Below, piece by piece: positions 26,521 to 36,152 of a DNA stretch of 64,000 nt. Within the stretch, counting starts at the first letter, position 1. Every line of letters begins with the position of its first letter. Position numbers and translations under genes: made by a program. The notes beneath the pieces were generated by a model. It saw only the letters and a program-made list of their open reading frames with translations. It made no database searches and was not told the DNA's origin. The stretch comes from QHXW01 sp035280425 (lineage in GTDB: Bacteria > Acidobacteriota > Terriglobia > Bryobacterales > Bryobacteraceae): NCBI GenBank assembly GCA_035280425.1, contig DATEFW010000042.1, positions 20,221-84,220 of the forward strand, written 5' to 3'.

Positions 26521-27782
26521 AACTGCTGGTCACCGGGGTCAGCCATAAGACTGCGCCAGTCGAGGTGCGCGAGCGCCTGGCGTTTCCCGAGGCCAGTCTG
26601 CCGGTAGCCTTGCGAAACCTGGTCTCGCAAAAGGGCATCGTCGAAGCCATGGTGCTTTCCACCTGCAATCGCGTCGAAATCGCGGTGAGCGCGGATGACG
26701 GCGTCGATCCGGCAGCGATCGTCGGCACTTTTTTGCAGGAGTCCCACGAGATTTCGGCAGAGACGCTGGGCCCGTCACTCTATTCTTATGAGGGCAAGGA
26801 CGCCGTCCATCATGTCTTCCGCGTGGCTTCGAGCCTGGACTCCATGGTGGTCGGCGAGCCGCAGATTCTGGGCCAGCTCAAGGCGGCTTACGCGGGGGCC
26901 AAGGCGAACGATTGCCTGAACGGGCTGCTCGAAATGGTGGTGACCCGCGCGTTTAATGTCGCGAAGCGCGTGCGCTCGGAAACCGGGATCGGGCAGATGG
27001 CGGTTTCGGTGAGTTACGCCGCGGTTGAGTTGGCGCGCAAGATATTTGGAACGCTCGACGGCCGCACGGTGATGATCGTGGGGAGCGGCAAGATGTCGGA
27101 GCTGGCGGCGCGGCACCTGCGCCGATCCGGCGCGGCGCATATTTTCGTGACGAACCGGACTTTCGAGCGGGCGCAGGAACTGGCGACGCTGTTTCAGGGA
27201 ACGCCCATCGAGTACAACCGCTTTCTTGGCATTCTGCCGGAAGTGGATATTCTGATTACTTCAAGCGGCGCCCCGCATTACATTCTGGACCGGGCGCAGA
27301 TGGAGCGCGTGATCGCGGCGCGGCGCAACCGGCCGATGTTTCTGATCGACATCGCGGTGCCGCGGAATATCGAGCCTGCGGTCAACGAGATCGACAACGT
27401 CTTTTTGTACGACATCGACGATCTGCAGGAAGTGGTGAACGCCAACCTGCGGGAGCGCATCAAGGAAGCCGAGCGCGCGGAAGCGCTGGTGGCGGAAGAA
27501 GTCGAGCGCATGATGGCGCGGCTCAAGGTGCAGGAGGTGACGCCCACCATCGTGAGCCTGCAGGAGCAACTCGAGCAGATTCGCACCGCGGAAATTGAGC
27601 GGTCCCGGCGGAAATTCGGCACGCTGACGCCCGAGCAGGAGGAAGCGATCGAATCGCTCACCCGAGGAATCATCAACAAGATCGCGCACGGGCCGATCTC
27701 GGAGCTGCGGCGCCACGCTGGCCACCCTGACGGCGTGCACATTATTGACGCTATCCGCCAGGTTTTCCATCTAAAGGACTGA
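26517..27782 (+). CDS. hemA: Glutamyl-tRNA reductase
   Basis: 421 residues from ATG 26517, which overlaps the upstream stop codon as ATGA. The family start is MKLLVTGVSHKTAPVEVRERLAF and the catalytic cysteine is in LSTCNRVEI (C50, the same position as in Escherichia coli). The NADPH domain includes MIVGSGKMSELAARHL and the C-terminal dimerisation helix follows. The enzyme reduces glutamyl-tRNA to glutamate-1-semialdehyde, the first committed step of tetrapyrrole synthesis by the C5 pathway. hemC begins at the last base of its stop codon (TGATG), so translation is coupled. Confidence 0.96.
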   Translation: MKLLVTGVSHKTAPVEVRERLAFPEASLPVALRNLVSQKGIVEAMVLSTCNRVEIAVSADDGVDPAAIVGTFLQESHEISAETLGPSLYSYEGKDAVHHVFRVASSLDSMVVGEPQILGQLKAAYAGAKANDCLNGLLEMVVTRAFNVAKRVRSETGIGQMAVSVSYAAVELARKIFGTLDGRTVMIVGSGKMSELAARHLRRSGAAHIFVTNRTFERAQELATLFQGTPIEYNRFLGILPEVDILITSSGAPHYILDRAQMERVIAARRNRPMFLIDIAVPRNIEPAVNEIDNVFLYDIDDLQEVVNANLRERIKEAERAEALVAEEVERMMARLKVQEVTPTIVSLQEQLEQIRTAEIERSRRKFGTLTPEQEEAIESLTRGIINKIAHGPISELRRHAGHPDGVHIIDAIRQVFHLKD

Positions 27783-28702
27783 TGCTGGTTATTGGCTCGC
27801 GCGGTTCGCAACTGGCCCTGTGGCAGGCGCACTGGATTGCCGCGCGGCTGGCGGAGCGCGGCTCAGAAACGCGCATCGAGATCATCAAGACCACGGGCGA
27901 CAAGATTACCGATGTTCCGCTGGCGAAAGTCGGGACCAAGGGGCTCTTCACCAAGGAGATTGAAGAAGCGTTGCTGGACGGGCGCATCGATCTGGCGGTG
28001 CACAGCCTGAAGGATCTACCCACGGAATTGCCGGCCGGGCTGGCGATTGCGGCGATCCCGGAACGCGCGGACGCGCGCGACGCGATGGTAGGAGCGCGAT
28101 TGAGCGATCTTGCGCCGGGAGCCAAAGTCGGAACGAGCTCGCTGCGGCGCGCGGCGCAATTGCGGGCGGTGCGTCCGGATCTGGCGGTCGAGCCGGTGCG
28201 CGGCAACCTGGACACGCGGCTGCGCAAGCTAAATGAAGGCCAGTACCGCGCGATTGTGCTGGCTTCGGCGGGGCTCACGCGGCTCGGCTGGGCGGATCGG
28301 GTGGCCGAAATTTTTTCGCCGGATGTGATGTGCCCGGCGGTGGGGCAGGGCGCGCTGGCGGTGGAGACGCGCGCGGCGGGAGAAGCGGCCGGCGTTTGTT
28401 CGGTTCTCGATCACGCGGCCACGCGCGCAGCAGTCACGGCCGAGCGCGGCGTTCTGGCTGCGCTGGGCGGCGGTTGCCAGGTACCGATTGGGGCGCATGC
28501 GGTGATGGATGGCGATGTGTTGCGAATTATCGGGGTAGTGATCGCTCCCGACGGCACGAAACTCATCCGCGACACCGATCACGGCGCGCCGGCGAATGCA
28601 GAACAGATCGGTAGGCGGCTGGGCGCGGCGCTGCTCGGAAAAGGCGCGCGCGAAATCCTGGAGCAGGTTTACGGCGCGCCCGTGCGGGATCCGGCGGTAT
28701 GA
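27782..28702 (+). CDS. hemC: Porphobilinogen deaminase (hydroxymethylbilane synthase)
   Basis: 306 residues. The start IGSRGSQLALWQA, the catalytic aspartate in DLAVHSLKDLP and the cysteine that attaches the dipyrromethane cofactor in GGGCQVPIGAHA (C232) identify HemC. It polymerises four porphobilinogen molecules into hydroxymethylbilane in the cytoplasm. It overlaps hemA by 1 bp and the cobA-hemD fusion by 4 bp (ATGA at 28699), so the tetrapyrrole enzymes are made as a unit. Confidence 0.96.
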   Translation: MLVIGSRGSQLALWQAHWIAARLAERGSETRIEIIKTTGDKITDVPLAKVGTKGLFTKEIEEALLDGRIDLAVHSLKDLPTELPAGLAIAAIPERADARDAMVGARLSDLAPGAKVGTSSLRRAAQLRAVRPDLAVEPVRGNLDTRLRKLNEGQYRAIVLASAGLTRLGWADRVAEIFSPDVMCPAVGQGALAVETRAAGEAAGVCSVLDHAATRAAVTAERGVLAALGGGCQVPIGAHAVMDGDVLRIIGVVIAPDGTKLIRDTDHGAPANAEQIGRRLGAALLGKGAREILEQVYGAPVRDPAV

Positions 28703-30174
28703 AGCCGGTTTATCTGGTGGGGGCGGGGCCGGGCGATCCGGAGCTGATTACCGTAAAGGGCCGCCGCGTGCTTGCGCAAGCCGACGCCGTGCTCTACGAT
28801 CACCTGGCGAACGAAGCGCTGCTCGAAGTGGCACCAGCAGGCGCCGAGCGGATTTACGTCGGCAAGAAAAAATCCGTGCACGCGTTTTCGCAGGAAGAGA
28901 TCTGCCGGATGATGATCGACCGGGCGCGCCGCGGGCTTTCAGTGGTCAGGCTCAAGGGCGGCGACCCGTTTATTTTCGGGCGCGGCGGCGAAGAAGCTGA
29001 GGCGCTGGCGGACGCAGGAGTTCCGTTCGAAGTGGTTCCGGGTGTGACGTCGCCCCTCGGAATTGCGGCGTATACAGGAGTGCCGCTCACGCATCGCGCG
29101 CACACGTCGGTGGTGACGTTCATTACGGGCCACGAAGTGGAGAGTATCGATTGGGACAAGGTCGGAAGCGCGGAGACGCTGGTGATCTTCATGGGTCTGA
29201 CGACGTTCGGGCAGATCGCGCGCGAGATTATTTCGCACGGGCGGTCTCCGGAAACGCCGGCGATGGCAGTCCGGTGGGGCACGAGGGCGGATCAGGAGAC
29301 GATTGCCGGGACGCTCGCCGATTTGCCGGAACTGATTGAACAGCGCGGATTGAAACCGCCGGCGACCATCATTGTCGGGGAGGTGGTGCGGCTGCGGGAA
29401 AAGCTGAACTGGTTCGAACGGCTGCCGCTGTTCGGCAACCGCATCGTGGTCACACGCGCGCGCGGGCAGGCGGAATCGCTGAACGCGAAACTGAGCGCGC
29501 TCGGGGCGCATGTGATCGAGCTGCCGACCATCGAGATCGCGCCGACCGGCGATTACGGCCCGCTCGACCGGGCGATCGCACATCTGAACGATTACGACTG
29601 GCTGATTTTCACCAGCGTGAACGGCGTGCGGTATTTTCTGGAGCGCCTGGACCAGTCGCACCGGGATTTGCGCGCGCTCAAGGCGCGGATCTGCGCGATC
29701 GGCGCGGCGACCAAGAGCGCCGTCGAGTCGCTGCATCTCAAAGTGGATCTGATGGGCGAAGAGTACGTCGCGGAGAGCCTGGTGGACGCGTTTCGATCGA
29801 TGAATCTTGAAGGAACGCGAATCCTGCTGCCGAGAGCCGCGGCGGCGCGGGACGTTCTGCCGCGCGAGCTGGCGAAACGGGGAGCGCACGTCGATGTGGT
29901 GGAGGCTTATCGAACTGTGATTCCGGAACCGGCGGCGATGCGGGCGGCAGAGTTGTTTTCGAGCGGGCGAAAACCGGACTGGATTACTTTCACCAGCTCG
30001 TCGACCGTCACGAACTTCGTAAAGGTCGCCGGCGCCGGCGCGCTCAGTGGAATGAAGGTCGCGTCGATCGGACCAGTGACCAGCGCGACGGCAAAAAAGC
30101 TGGGCGTCGCGGTCACCGCCGAGGCGAGCGTCTACACGACGGATGGGCTCATTGCAGCGATTCTGCGGGCCTGA
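28699..30174 (+). CDS. cobA-hemD: Uroporphyrinogen-III C-methyltransferase / uroporphyrinogen-III synthase fusion (CobA-HemD)
   Basis: 491 residues in two domains. Residues 1 to about 245 form the SAM-dependent SUMT domain: VYLVGAGPGDPELITVKG, VRLKGGDPFIFGRGGEE and the active-site VVPGVTSPLG. From about 250 to the end is a HemD-type synthase domain (NRIVVTRARGQAESLNAKL, IFTSVNGVRYFLERL, ICAIGAATKSAVE). The fused protein cyclises hydroxymethylbilane to uroporphyrinogen III and methylates part of it to precorrin-2, the branch toward siroheme and cobalamin. Such fusions occur in several phyla. It is the last gene of the operon; the convergent epimerase gene begins 34 bp beyond. Confidence 0.93.
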   Translation: MKPVYLVGAGPGDPELITVKGRRVLAQADAVLYDHLANEALLEVAPAGAERIYVGKKKSVHAFSQEEICRMMIDRARRGLSVVRLKGGDPFIFGRGGEEAEALADAGVPFEVVPGVTSPLGIAAYTGVPLTHRAHTSVVTFITGHEVESIDWDKVGSAETLVIFMGLTTFGQIAREIISHGRSPETPAMAVRWGTRADQETIAGTLADLPELIEQRGLKPPATIIVGEVVRLREKLNWFERLPLFGNRIVVTRARGQAESLNAKLSALGAHVIELPTIEIAPTGDYGPLDRAIAHLNDYDWLIFTSVNGVRYFLERLDQSHRDLRALKARICAIGAATKSAVESLHLKVDLMGEEYVAESLVDAFRSMNLEGTRILLPRAAAARDVLPRELAKRGAHVDVVEAYRTVIPEPAAMRAAELFSSGRKPDWITFTSSSTVTNFVKVAGAGALSGMKVASIGPVTSATAKKLGVAVTAEASVYTTDGLIAAILRA

Positions 30175-30208
30175 TCTGGGGCAAGCACTCGCCGAAGCGC
30201 CGGAGCAT

Positions 30209-31153
30209 TCACTTTTGCGGATGCGAGCGGAACCATTCGAGGGTGAGGCGCAGGCCCTGCTCGAATGTGTAAGCGGGGGTGTAATCGAGAGCCCGGCGGA
30301 CCGCCGTGGTATCGGCCTGAGAATCGCGGACATCACCGGGGCGCGGTGGGCCGTAATTCGCGGGGATCGCGAGACCTCCGATTTTTTGGAGCAGCGCCCA
30401 GGCCTGGTTCAGAGTGATGCGGCCGCCGTTGCCGCCGTTGAACATTTTCCCCGAAACACCCTTGGCGGCAGCAGCCTTCAGATTCAAATTGACGACATCT
30501 TCGACGTACGTAAAATCGCGCGACTGCTCGCCGTCGCCGTAGATGGTCGGCGGGTGGCGATCGAGAATCGCGCGGATAAAAAGCGACAGCACGCCGGAAT
30601 AGGGGCTGGAGGGGTCCTGACGCGGGCCGAAAACGTTGAAATAGCGCAGCGAGACTGTTTCGAGGCCAAAACATTCCGCGAACACGGAGGCATAATACTC
30701 GCCGGCGAGCTTCTGAAGAGCATAGGGCGATTTGGGCTGGGGATTCATGGTCTCGACCTTCGGCAGGACTTCAGTGTCGCCATAGGCGGATGACGAGGCT
30801 GCGTAGACGACGCGTCCCACTTTGCCCGCCGCAGCGGCGCGGAGGACCTGGAACGTGCCGTTGATGTTGACTTCGTGAGAGGGGACGGGGTCCTGAATGG
30901 AGCGCGGCACCGAGGGGATTGCGGCCTCGTGAAAAACTATGTCGGCTCCGCGGAGAATCGGCGCGATCTCATCGTAGTTGCGTATGTCGGCGTGATGAAA
31001 CTCGATGGAGCCGCGCACTTCATCCAGATTTTCGGCGCAACCGGTCAGCAGATTATCGATGACCAGTACCTTGGAGGCGCCATTGCGCAACAGACCGCGG
31101 ACCAGCGCCGAGCCGATGAACCCGGCTCCCCCCGTTACGATGTATTTGCTCAT
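30209..31153 (-). CDS. NAD-dependent UDP-sugar epimerase (extended SDR, WbpP/GalE-like)
   Basis: 314 residues. The Rossmann motif TGGAGFIGS, the catalytic SSSAYG serine block and the SPYALQK tyrosine-lysine pair identify an extended short-chain dehydrogenase acting on nucleotide sugars. The stretch FNVFGPRQDPSSPYSGVL and YGDGEQSRDFTYVEDVV closely resemble UDP-N-acetylglucosamine 4-epimerases of the WbpP/Gne type. Start codon overlaps the stop of the upstream isomerase-like gene as ATGA. It probably supplies a sugar to the glycosyltransferase encoded just upstream. Exact substrate not proven. Confidence 0.86.
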   Translation of the reverse strand: MSKYIVTGGAGFIGSALVRGLLRNGASKVLVIDNLLTGCAENLDEVRGSIEFHHADIRNYDEIAPILRGADIVFHEAAIPSVPRSIQDPVPSHEVNINGTFQVLRAAAAGKVGRVVYAASSSAYGDTEVLPKVETMNPQPKSPYALQKLAGEYYASVFAECFGLETVSLRYFNVFGPRQDPSSPYSGVLSLFIRAILDRHPPTIYGDGEQSRDFTYVEDVVNLNLKAAAAKGVSGKMFNGGNGGRITLNQAWALLQKIGGLAIPANYGPPRPGDVRDSQADTTAVRRALDYTPAYTFEQGLRLTLEWFRSHPQK

Positions 31154-31989
31154 TGTGGCAGTTTCGCGATTTCGGATTCGAGATGTCGCAGCGAATCGTT
31201 GGCCAGCTTCTCGGCGCCGGGCGAAAAATCAAAGGCCTCCAGCGACACCCAGCCGGGGTATTTGTGGCGGCGCAGGACATCCAGCACCGGCTTGAAATCG
31301 TACGAACCCGCACCGCAATGGCGGCCATCGAGCTCGTTGACGTGAACGTGACGGATCAGGTTGTAATGCTTTTCGAGAAGCGCGGCGTGGGGTTCTGTTT
31401 CGTCGATGGCGTTATGTGTATCGAACATGGTGCGCACGCCGGGGCTGTCAATCTCGCCGACGATGGCGGCGGCTTCGTCGAGGGATTGAACGACGTCGCA
31501 CTGGGTTTTCGGAAGAGCTTCGACCAGAATGGTGACGCCGCGTTGGGCGGCATGCGGGGCGACGCTTTTTAGGCCTTCGACGAAATTCCAGGTTGCCTGG
31601 CTGCGCTTCAGGCCACCGGTGGTGGAACGCTGGTTAGGCGAGCCGAAGACCATCACGCCGCCGGGTCCGAGGTCGGAACAGAGGTCGATCAGATGGCGGA
31701 TGTGCTGCCAGCTGTGGGTGCGCAACGACGCATCCGGCGTGGTGACGTGCAGACCTTTGGGGCTGACCATGAGCCAGTGGAGGCCCACGAATTGCAATCC
31801 TTCCGATTCCATGATGGAGCGGTATTGGCGGCGCTTGTCGGCGGAAATGGTAGCCGGATCTTCCGCCAGCGTGAACGGAGCAATCTCAATGCCGGTGTAT
31901 CCTGCCTTACGAATGGCGCGGCAGGCATCGGCGAAGGGAAATTTTTCAAAGGCTTCGTTACAAATCGCGTGCCGAAACTGGTAACTCAT
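31150..31989 (-). CDS. Sugar phosphate isomerase/epimerase family TIM-barrel protein
   Basis: 279 residues from ATG 31989. It is an AP-endonuclease-2-like TIM barrel: GYTGIEIAPFTL, a metal-binding glutamate in ILVEALPKTQ, DTHNAIDE and the terminal WVSLEAFDFSPGAEKLANDS. These are metal-dependent sugar or inosose isomerases/epimerases in the family of hydroxypyruvate and xylose isomerases. It overlaps the epimerase gene by 4 bp (ATGA). The immediate upstream gene on the same strand, the GT-methyltransferase fusion, ends 56 bp away. Substrate unknown. Confidence 0.83.
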   Translation of the reverse strand: MSYQFRHAICNEAFEKFPFADACRAIRKAGYTGIEIAPFTLAEDPATISADKRRQYRSIMESEGLQFVGLHWLMVSPKGLHVTTPDASLRTHSWQHIRHLIDLCSDLGPGGVMVFGSPNQRSTTGGLKRSQATWNFVEGLKSVAPHAAQRGVTILVEALPKTQCDVVQSLDEAAAIVGEIDSPGVRTMFDTHNAIDETEPHAALLEKHYNLIRHVHVNELDGRHCGAGSYDFKPVLDVLRRHKYPGWVSLEAFDFSPGAEKLANDSLRHLESEIAKLPQ

Positions 31990-32045
31990 TGTCAAGAACT
32001 CAGTTTACAAGTTTTTGGCGGGGTGCACGCCGGGAGCGCCGCCGT

Positions 32046-33449
32046 TCATTTGCGCGCCACCAGAACGAGCGAGAGGCCGCGCCAGGGCAGGGCGGGGTCG
32101 ATGCGGCGCCAGAGCCAGACGGTCTTGTCGAACAGTTTCAGGGCGATTTTGCTGATATGGGCGGTCCGGAATACGCGGCTGGAGAAAAACCACGAAGGCG
32201 CACTGATTTTGTTCAAACTTCGAATTCTTTCGACCTTCAGTCCGGCGGCTTCCAGCAGGCTGACGGCTTCGCGGCGCTCGAAGCGGCGTTTGTGGCCCAT
32301 GGTGCGGTCGAGCGAGCCATAAAGCGCACGGCTTTGCGGGACCAGCACGATCAGCACTCCTCCGGGTTTCAGGGTAGACGCCAACGAAGCAATGACGGCT
32401 GCGGGCTTCTCCACATATTCGAGCACGTTGACTGAGAGCACGGTATCGAAGCATTCGCCGAGGCCTTGAAAATCGGCGGGGCATTCTGGATCGAGTTTGC
32501 GCACCGCGACGTTGGGCGTGCGGAGAAAACGGTTACCGAGCGCGTGCAGATAGAGCGGATCTTTTTCGCCGGCTACGTAAACCAGGCGGCGGCCCATCAG
32601 GCGCGCGGTCATGTTGCCGATGCCGGCGCCGACTTCCAGCACGGTATCGCCCACGAAAGGGCGGAGCACGCGCGCGAGCCAGCTCAGGTATTGCGGCGTG
32701 CCGGTCAGATTGTTCAGGAAAGCGCGGCCGTACAGGGTGGCATAGAGATCGTCGATCAGCCAGAACTTCAGAATGACGCCGAGGGCCTTGATGCCGTCCT
32801 TCCAGCCGATTTTTTTGCCCTCTTCATAAGTGCGGCCGTGATAACTGATGGGCACTTCGTAAATGCGCAGCTTGCGCTTGGCGCATTTCATGACGATTTC
32901 AGGCTCGAAGCCGAAGCGGTCGGAGCGGATAGGGACGCTCTTCAACAGGTCCGTGCGAAAAACTTTGTAGCAGGTTTCCATGTCGGTCAGGTTGAGGTTG
33001 CAGAACATGTTGGAGATAGTGGTGAGGGCTTTGTTAATGACGGAGTGCCAGAAAAGGAGCACGCGCGTCTGGCCCCCGGCGAGATAACGCGATCCGAATA
33101 CGGCGTCGGCGCGGCCGTCCAGCAAGGGGCGGACTAGGATCGGGTATTCGGAGGGATCATACTCGAGATCGGCGTCCTGAATGAGCGAAAAATCGCCGGT
33201 AGCCTGCTGGATCGCGGTGCGCACGGCCGCGCCTTTGCCGCGATTGACCTCGTGGCGGAAAAGGCGAATCTCGGGGTGCTCCACGGCGAGCCGCTCGAGG
33301 ATGCTGTAGGTGCCGTCGGTGGATTGATCGTCTACTACGATCAGCTCGCGCTCCATGGTCTCGGGGAGCGGTGACGCCAGCACCTGGGCGATGCACCTTT
33401 CTACAACGGTTCGCTCGTTGTAGACGGGCATCAGGATAGAAAGCTTCAT
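32046..33449 (-). CDS. Glycosyltransferase family 2 / SAM-methyltransferase fusion
   Basis: 467 residues in two parts. Residues 1 to about 235 are a DPM1-like GT2 domain: ILMPVYNERTVVERC, VVDDQSTDGT, the DXD-like IQDADLEYDP, and the acceptor-side SDRFGFEPEIVMK. Residues from about 250 form a class I methyltransferase with the SAM motif VLEVGAGIGNM and the post-I region VAGEKDP. The last part is amphipathic (SAPSWFFSSRVFRTAHIS), perhaps membrane-associated. GT2 members of this branch use polyprenyl phosphate acceptors; a methyltransferase domain fused behind it suggests a modified sugar or lipid carrier. It is the first gene of a minus-strand group with the isomerase and the epimerase. Confidence 0.86.
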   Translation of the reverse strand: MKLSILMPVYNERTVVERCIAQVLASPLPETMERELIVVDDQSTDGTYSILERLAVEHPEIRLFRHEVNRGKGAAVRTAIQQATGDFSLIQDADLEYDPSEYPILVRPLLDGRADAVFGSRYLAGGQTRVLLFWHSVINKALTTISNMFCNLNLTDMETCYKVFRTDLLKSVPIRSDRFGFEPEIVMKCAKRKLRIYEVPISYHGRTYEEGKKIGWKDGIKALGVILKFWLIDDLYATLYGRAFLNNLTGTPQYLSWLARVLRPFVGDTVLEVGAGIGNMTARLMGRRLVYVAGEKDPLYLHALGNRFLRTPNVAVRKLDPECPADFQGLGECFDTVLSVNVLEYVEKPAAVIASLASTLKPGGVLIVLVPQSRALYGSLDRTMGHKRRFERREAVSLLEAAGLKVERIRSLNKISAPSWFFSSRVFRTAHISKIALKLFDKTVWLWRRIDPALPWRGLSLVLVARK

Positions 33450-33641
33450 GAGCGGCGATGAAACATCCTACTGTAGCAAGGGCACGCTGAATTGCGGGGA
33501 ATCGTACCATTCTGCTGTTCAATTGCGGCACCGGCGGTCCCAGGAGCGGACAAAATCCCCAAGCTCTAAGAGAATAACCCCCACGCCATCAATGGCTTAT
33601 GGGCCGGTTCTCCGGCACAAAAATTGCTGCTTGACCTGAGA

Positions 33642-36026
33642 ATGAAACAGTGGATTTTCGCCTGGCGGGCGCTCGTCCGGCGTCCTGGGTTTTTCGCGGC
33701 GGTGGTCGTTTTGCTCGGGGCCGGTATTGGCGCGACCACGGCCATGTTCTCGCTGGTGGACGCGGTCCTGCTGAAACCGCTGCCGTATCCGAATCCCGAC
33801 CGGCTGGTGACGGTGATGGAGGCGAGTCCGGCCAAGAACGAAAAAATCAGCCTGATTGCTCCGGTGCGGCTGGAGGAGTGGAACCGGATAAACCGGACGT
33901 TCGAGGCCATCGCCGGCATTTATTGGGACAGCGTCACGGATACCAGCGGCGCGGAGCCAGAGAGGCTGGCCGCACGGATCGTCACGCCGCGGTACTTCGC
34001 GGTGTTTGGAACAAAACCGGAGCTGGGCCGGACGTTTACTCCGGATGAGGAGGTGGCGGGCGGTCCGCTCGCGGCGATCATAAGCCACGGTTTCTGGACC
34101 AGGCGATACCACAGGTCGCCGGCGGCGATTGGCCAGAGGCTGGTGGTTGGCGGCAAAGGATTGACCATCGTTGGCGTGATGCCAAGGCATTTTACCGGCA
34201 GTGCAGTCGATCTTTGGAGGCCCGCGCAATTCGGTCAGGCGCTCCAGTTCCGGGATGGGCGGTTTTTATCGGGCGTCGGGCGGTTGCAGGCCGGTGTGAC
34301 GATTGCGCAGGCGCAAGAAGACTTGGCGCGCGTTCAGCGGCAATTGGGCGAGCAGTTTCCGCAAACGGACAAGAACTGGTCGGCGATGGTTGGCGGGCTG
34401 AAGGAAGCGCGCATCGGAAATTACAGGCAGGCGCTGCTGCTGATTTTTGGCGCAGTGTCGTTGCTGTTGTTGATTGCCGTTGCCAATACGGCCGGGCTGA
34501 TGCTGACGCAGCTTCACCGCCGGGAGCGGGAGCTGGCCATCCGCAGCTCGATCGGTGGAACGCGGGTGCAGGTGGCCGCCGGAGTAATGCGAGAGGTCGC
34601 GCTGATTGCAGCAGGCGGCGTAGGGCTGGGGTCGCTCATCGCGGTCTGGCTGGTCGCATTTCTTTCCTCGGTCTTCAGCACGTTGCCTCGCTCGGCGGAA
34701 CTTCAACTGGACTGGCGGGCGATGGCCGTTGCCGCGTCGGCCGGCGTTCTCGCCACCCTGCTGTGCGGTTTGCTGCCGGCACTCCAGGCGACGCGGGCCG
34801 ATGTGGCGGCGCTGCTGGCGCATGGCGGCCGCGGCGGGTCAGCAGCGCGGCAAACCTGGCAATCGGGCCTCGTGGCAGGGCAAATTGCGATCGCAGTCGT
34901 GCTGCTTGCCGGCGCCGGACTGATGCTGCGGAGTTACTACAATCTCTCCCACGTCGAACTGGGATTCAATCCAGCCGATGCGGTCACGTTTCACGTCGGT
35001 GCTGCCTGGGATGAGGACCGTACGCGTGTCGGCCAGATGCAGGAGAAATTGCTGGCCGAGCTCAAGCAGTTCCCGGGCGTTGAGTCCGCCGGATTCGCGA
35101 ACTTTCTTCCGACGATGGGCGCTACGCTGCGCTATCAGGTGACACTTGAAGGCTTGGCCCGAACCGATGAGACCGGCAGAATCACGGTGGGCGAGAGGAG
35201 CATCAGCCGCGGCTATCTGGGAGCGCTGGGCGCGCCAATATTATCCGGCCAGGACTGTCCGGATCTGCGCGCGGTAGCTACGTCAGATCCCAAGGCGCTC
35301 GTGAGCCGGCGTTTTGTCGAGTCGTATGGCAAAGGTCGGAATCTTATTGGGCGCCATTTTCGGGGCTTGGAGGATCCGAAAGGGCCTCCCACCGAAATTA
35401 TCGGCGTGGTTGGCGACATGCGTGAAGATACGTTGAATGTGACGGCCGCCCCGTACGCTTACGTTTGCATGTGGGCAGGCGGCTGGCCGGACCCCGAATA
35501 CGTGGTTCGCAGCCAGGGTGACCCGCGGGCGCTGGCCCGTGCCATCCCGCGTATCGCGCACAATGTGGATTCAACGCGCGCGGTATTCGGCGTTCAACCG
35601 CTCGAAGGCGTGCTCGAGGAAGCGCTCGAGCAGCCCCGTCTGAACACCCGGATGCTGGCGTTGTTTGCCCTATCGGCGATGCTTCTGGCTGCAATCGGGC
35701 TTTATAGCGTGGCCTCACTCGCCGTTGCGTCGCGCAGGCGGGAAATCGGCGTCAGGATGGCGCTGGGCGCCGGTGCGATGCAGATTGTCAATCACGTGCT
35801 GGCGAGCCTGATGCGTCTGATTGCAATCGGAACGGGAGCGGGGCTGGCTCTTACGTTGGTTGCGAACCGCATCCTGCGCTCTCTGCTGTTCGGCGTCAGC
35901 CCGATGGATGCGGCAACGCTGGGGTGCGTCATCCTAACGCTGGCGGTGGTGTCGCTTGCGGCCACATTGATTCCGGCGCGGCGGGCGGCCCGTGTCGATC
36001 CTCTGGAAGCGATTCGGGCCGAGTAG
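33642..36026 (+). CDS. ADOP-type FtsX/MacB ABC transporter permease (orphan)
   Basis: 794 residues from ATG 33642 (TTG 33624 is an alternative). The start MKQWIFAWRALVRRPGFFAAVVV and the GAGIGATTAMFSLVDAVLLKPL segment match the family, as does the C-terminal FtsX block RREIGVRMALGAG and the end RAARVDPLEAIRAE. Two periplasmic MacB-like domains alternate with FtsX helices. No ATPase or PadR regulator gene is adjacent. It is divergent from the GT2-methyltransferase gene, with 192 bp between. Confidence 0.87.
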   Translation: MKQWIFAWRALVRRPGFFAAVVVLLGAGIGATTAMFSLVDAVLLKPLPYPNPDRLVTVMEASPAKNEKISLIAPVRLEEWNRINRTFEAIAGIYWDSVTDTSGAEPERLAARIVTPRYFAVFGTKPELGRTFTPDEEVAGGPLAAIISHGFWTRRYHRSPAAIGQRLVVGGKGLTIVGVMPRHFTGSAVDLWRPAQFGQALQFRDGRFLSGVGRLQAGVTIAQAQEDLARVQRQLGEQFPQTDKNWSAMVGGLKEARIGNYRQALLLIFGAVSLLLLIAVANTAGLMLTQLHRRERELAIRSSIGGTRVQVAAGVMREVALIAAGGVGLGSLIAVWLVAFLSSVFSTLPRSAELQLDWRAMAVAASAGVLATLLCGLLPALQATRADVAALLAHGGRGGSAARQTWQSGLVAGQIAIAVVLLAGAGLMLRSYYNLSHVELGFNPADAVTFHVGAAWDEDRTRVGQMQEKLLAELKQFPGVESAGFANFLPTMGATLRYQVTLEGLARTDETGRITVGERSISRGYLGALGAPILSGQDCPDLRAVATSDPKALVSRRFVESYGKGRNLIGRHFRGLEDPKGPPTEIIGVVGDMREDTLNVTAAPYAYVCMWAGGWPDPEYVVRSQGDPRALARAIPRIAHNVDSTRAVFGVQPLEGVLEEALEQPRLNTRMLALFALSAMLLAAIGLYSVASLAVASRRREIGVRMALGAGAMQIVNHVLASLMRLIAIGTGAGLALTLVANRILRSLLFGVSPMDAATLGCVILTLAVVSLAATLIPARRAARVDPLEAIRAE

Positions 36027-36152
36027 CTGTTTTCAACCCCCAGCGGCTCACCCGCTTCTGTACCAAAGCAAACGCGCGATTAATAACACCCACTTGCGGG
36101 AGACGATGCCACGGCGCGCTTCAGAGTAAACTAGGAGGTCTCGGGAGATTCC

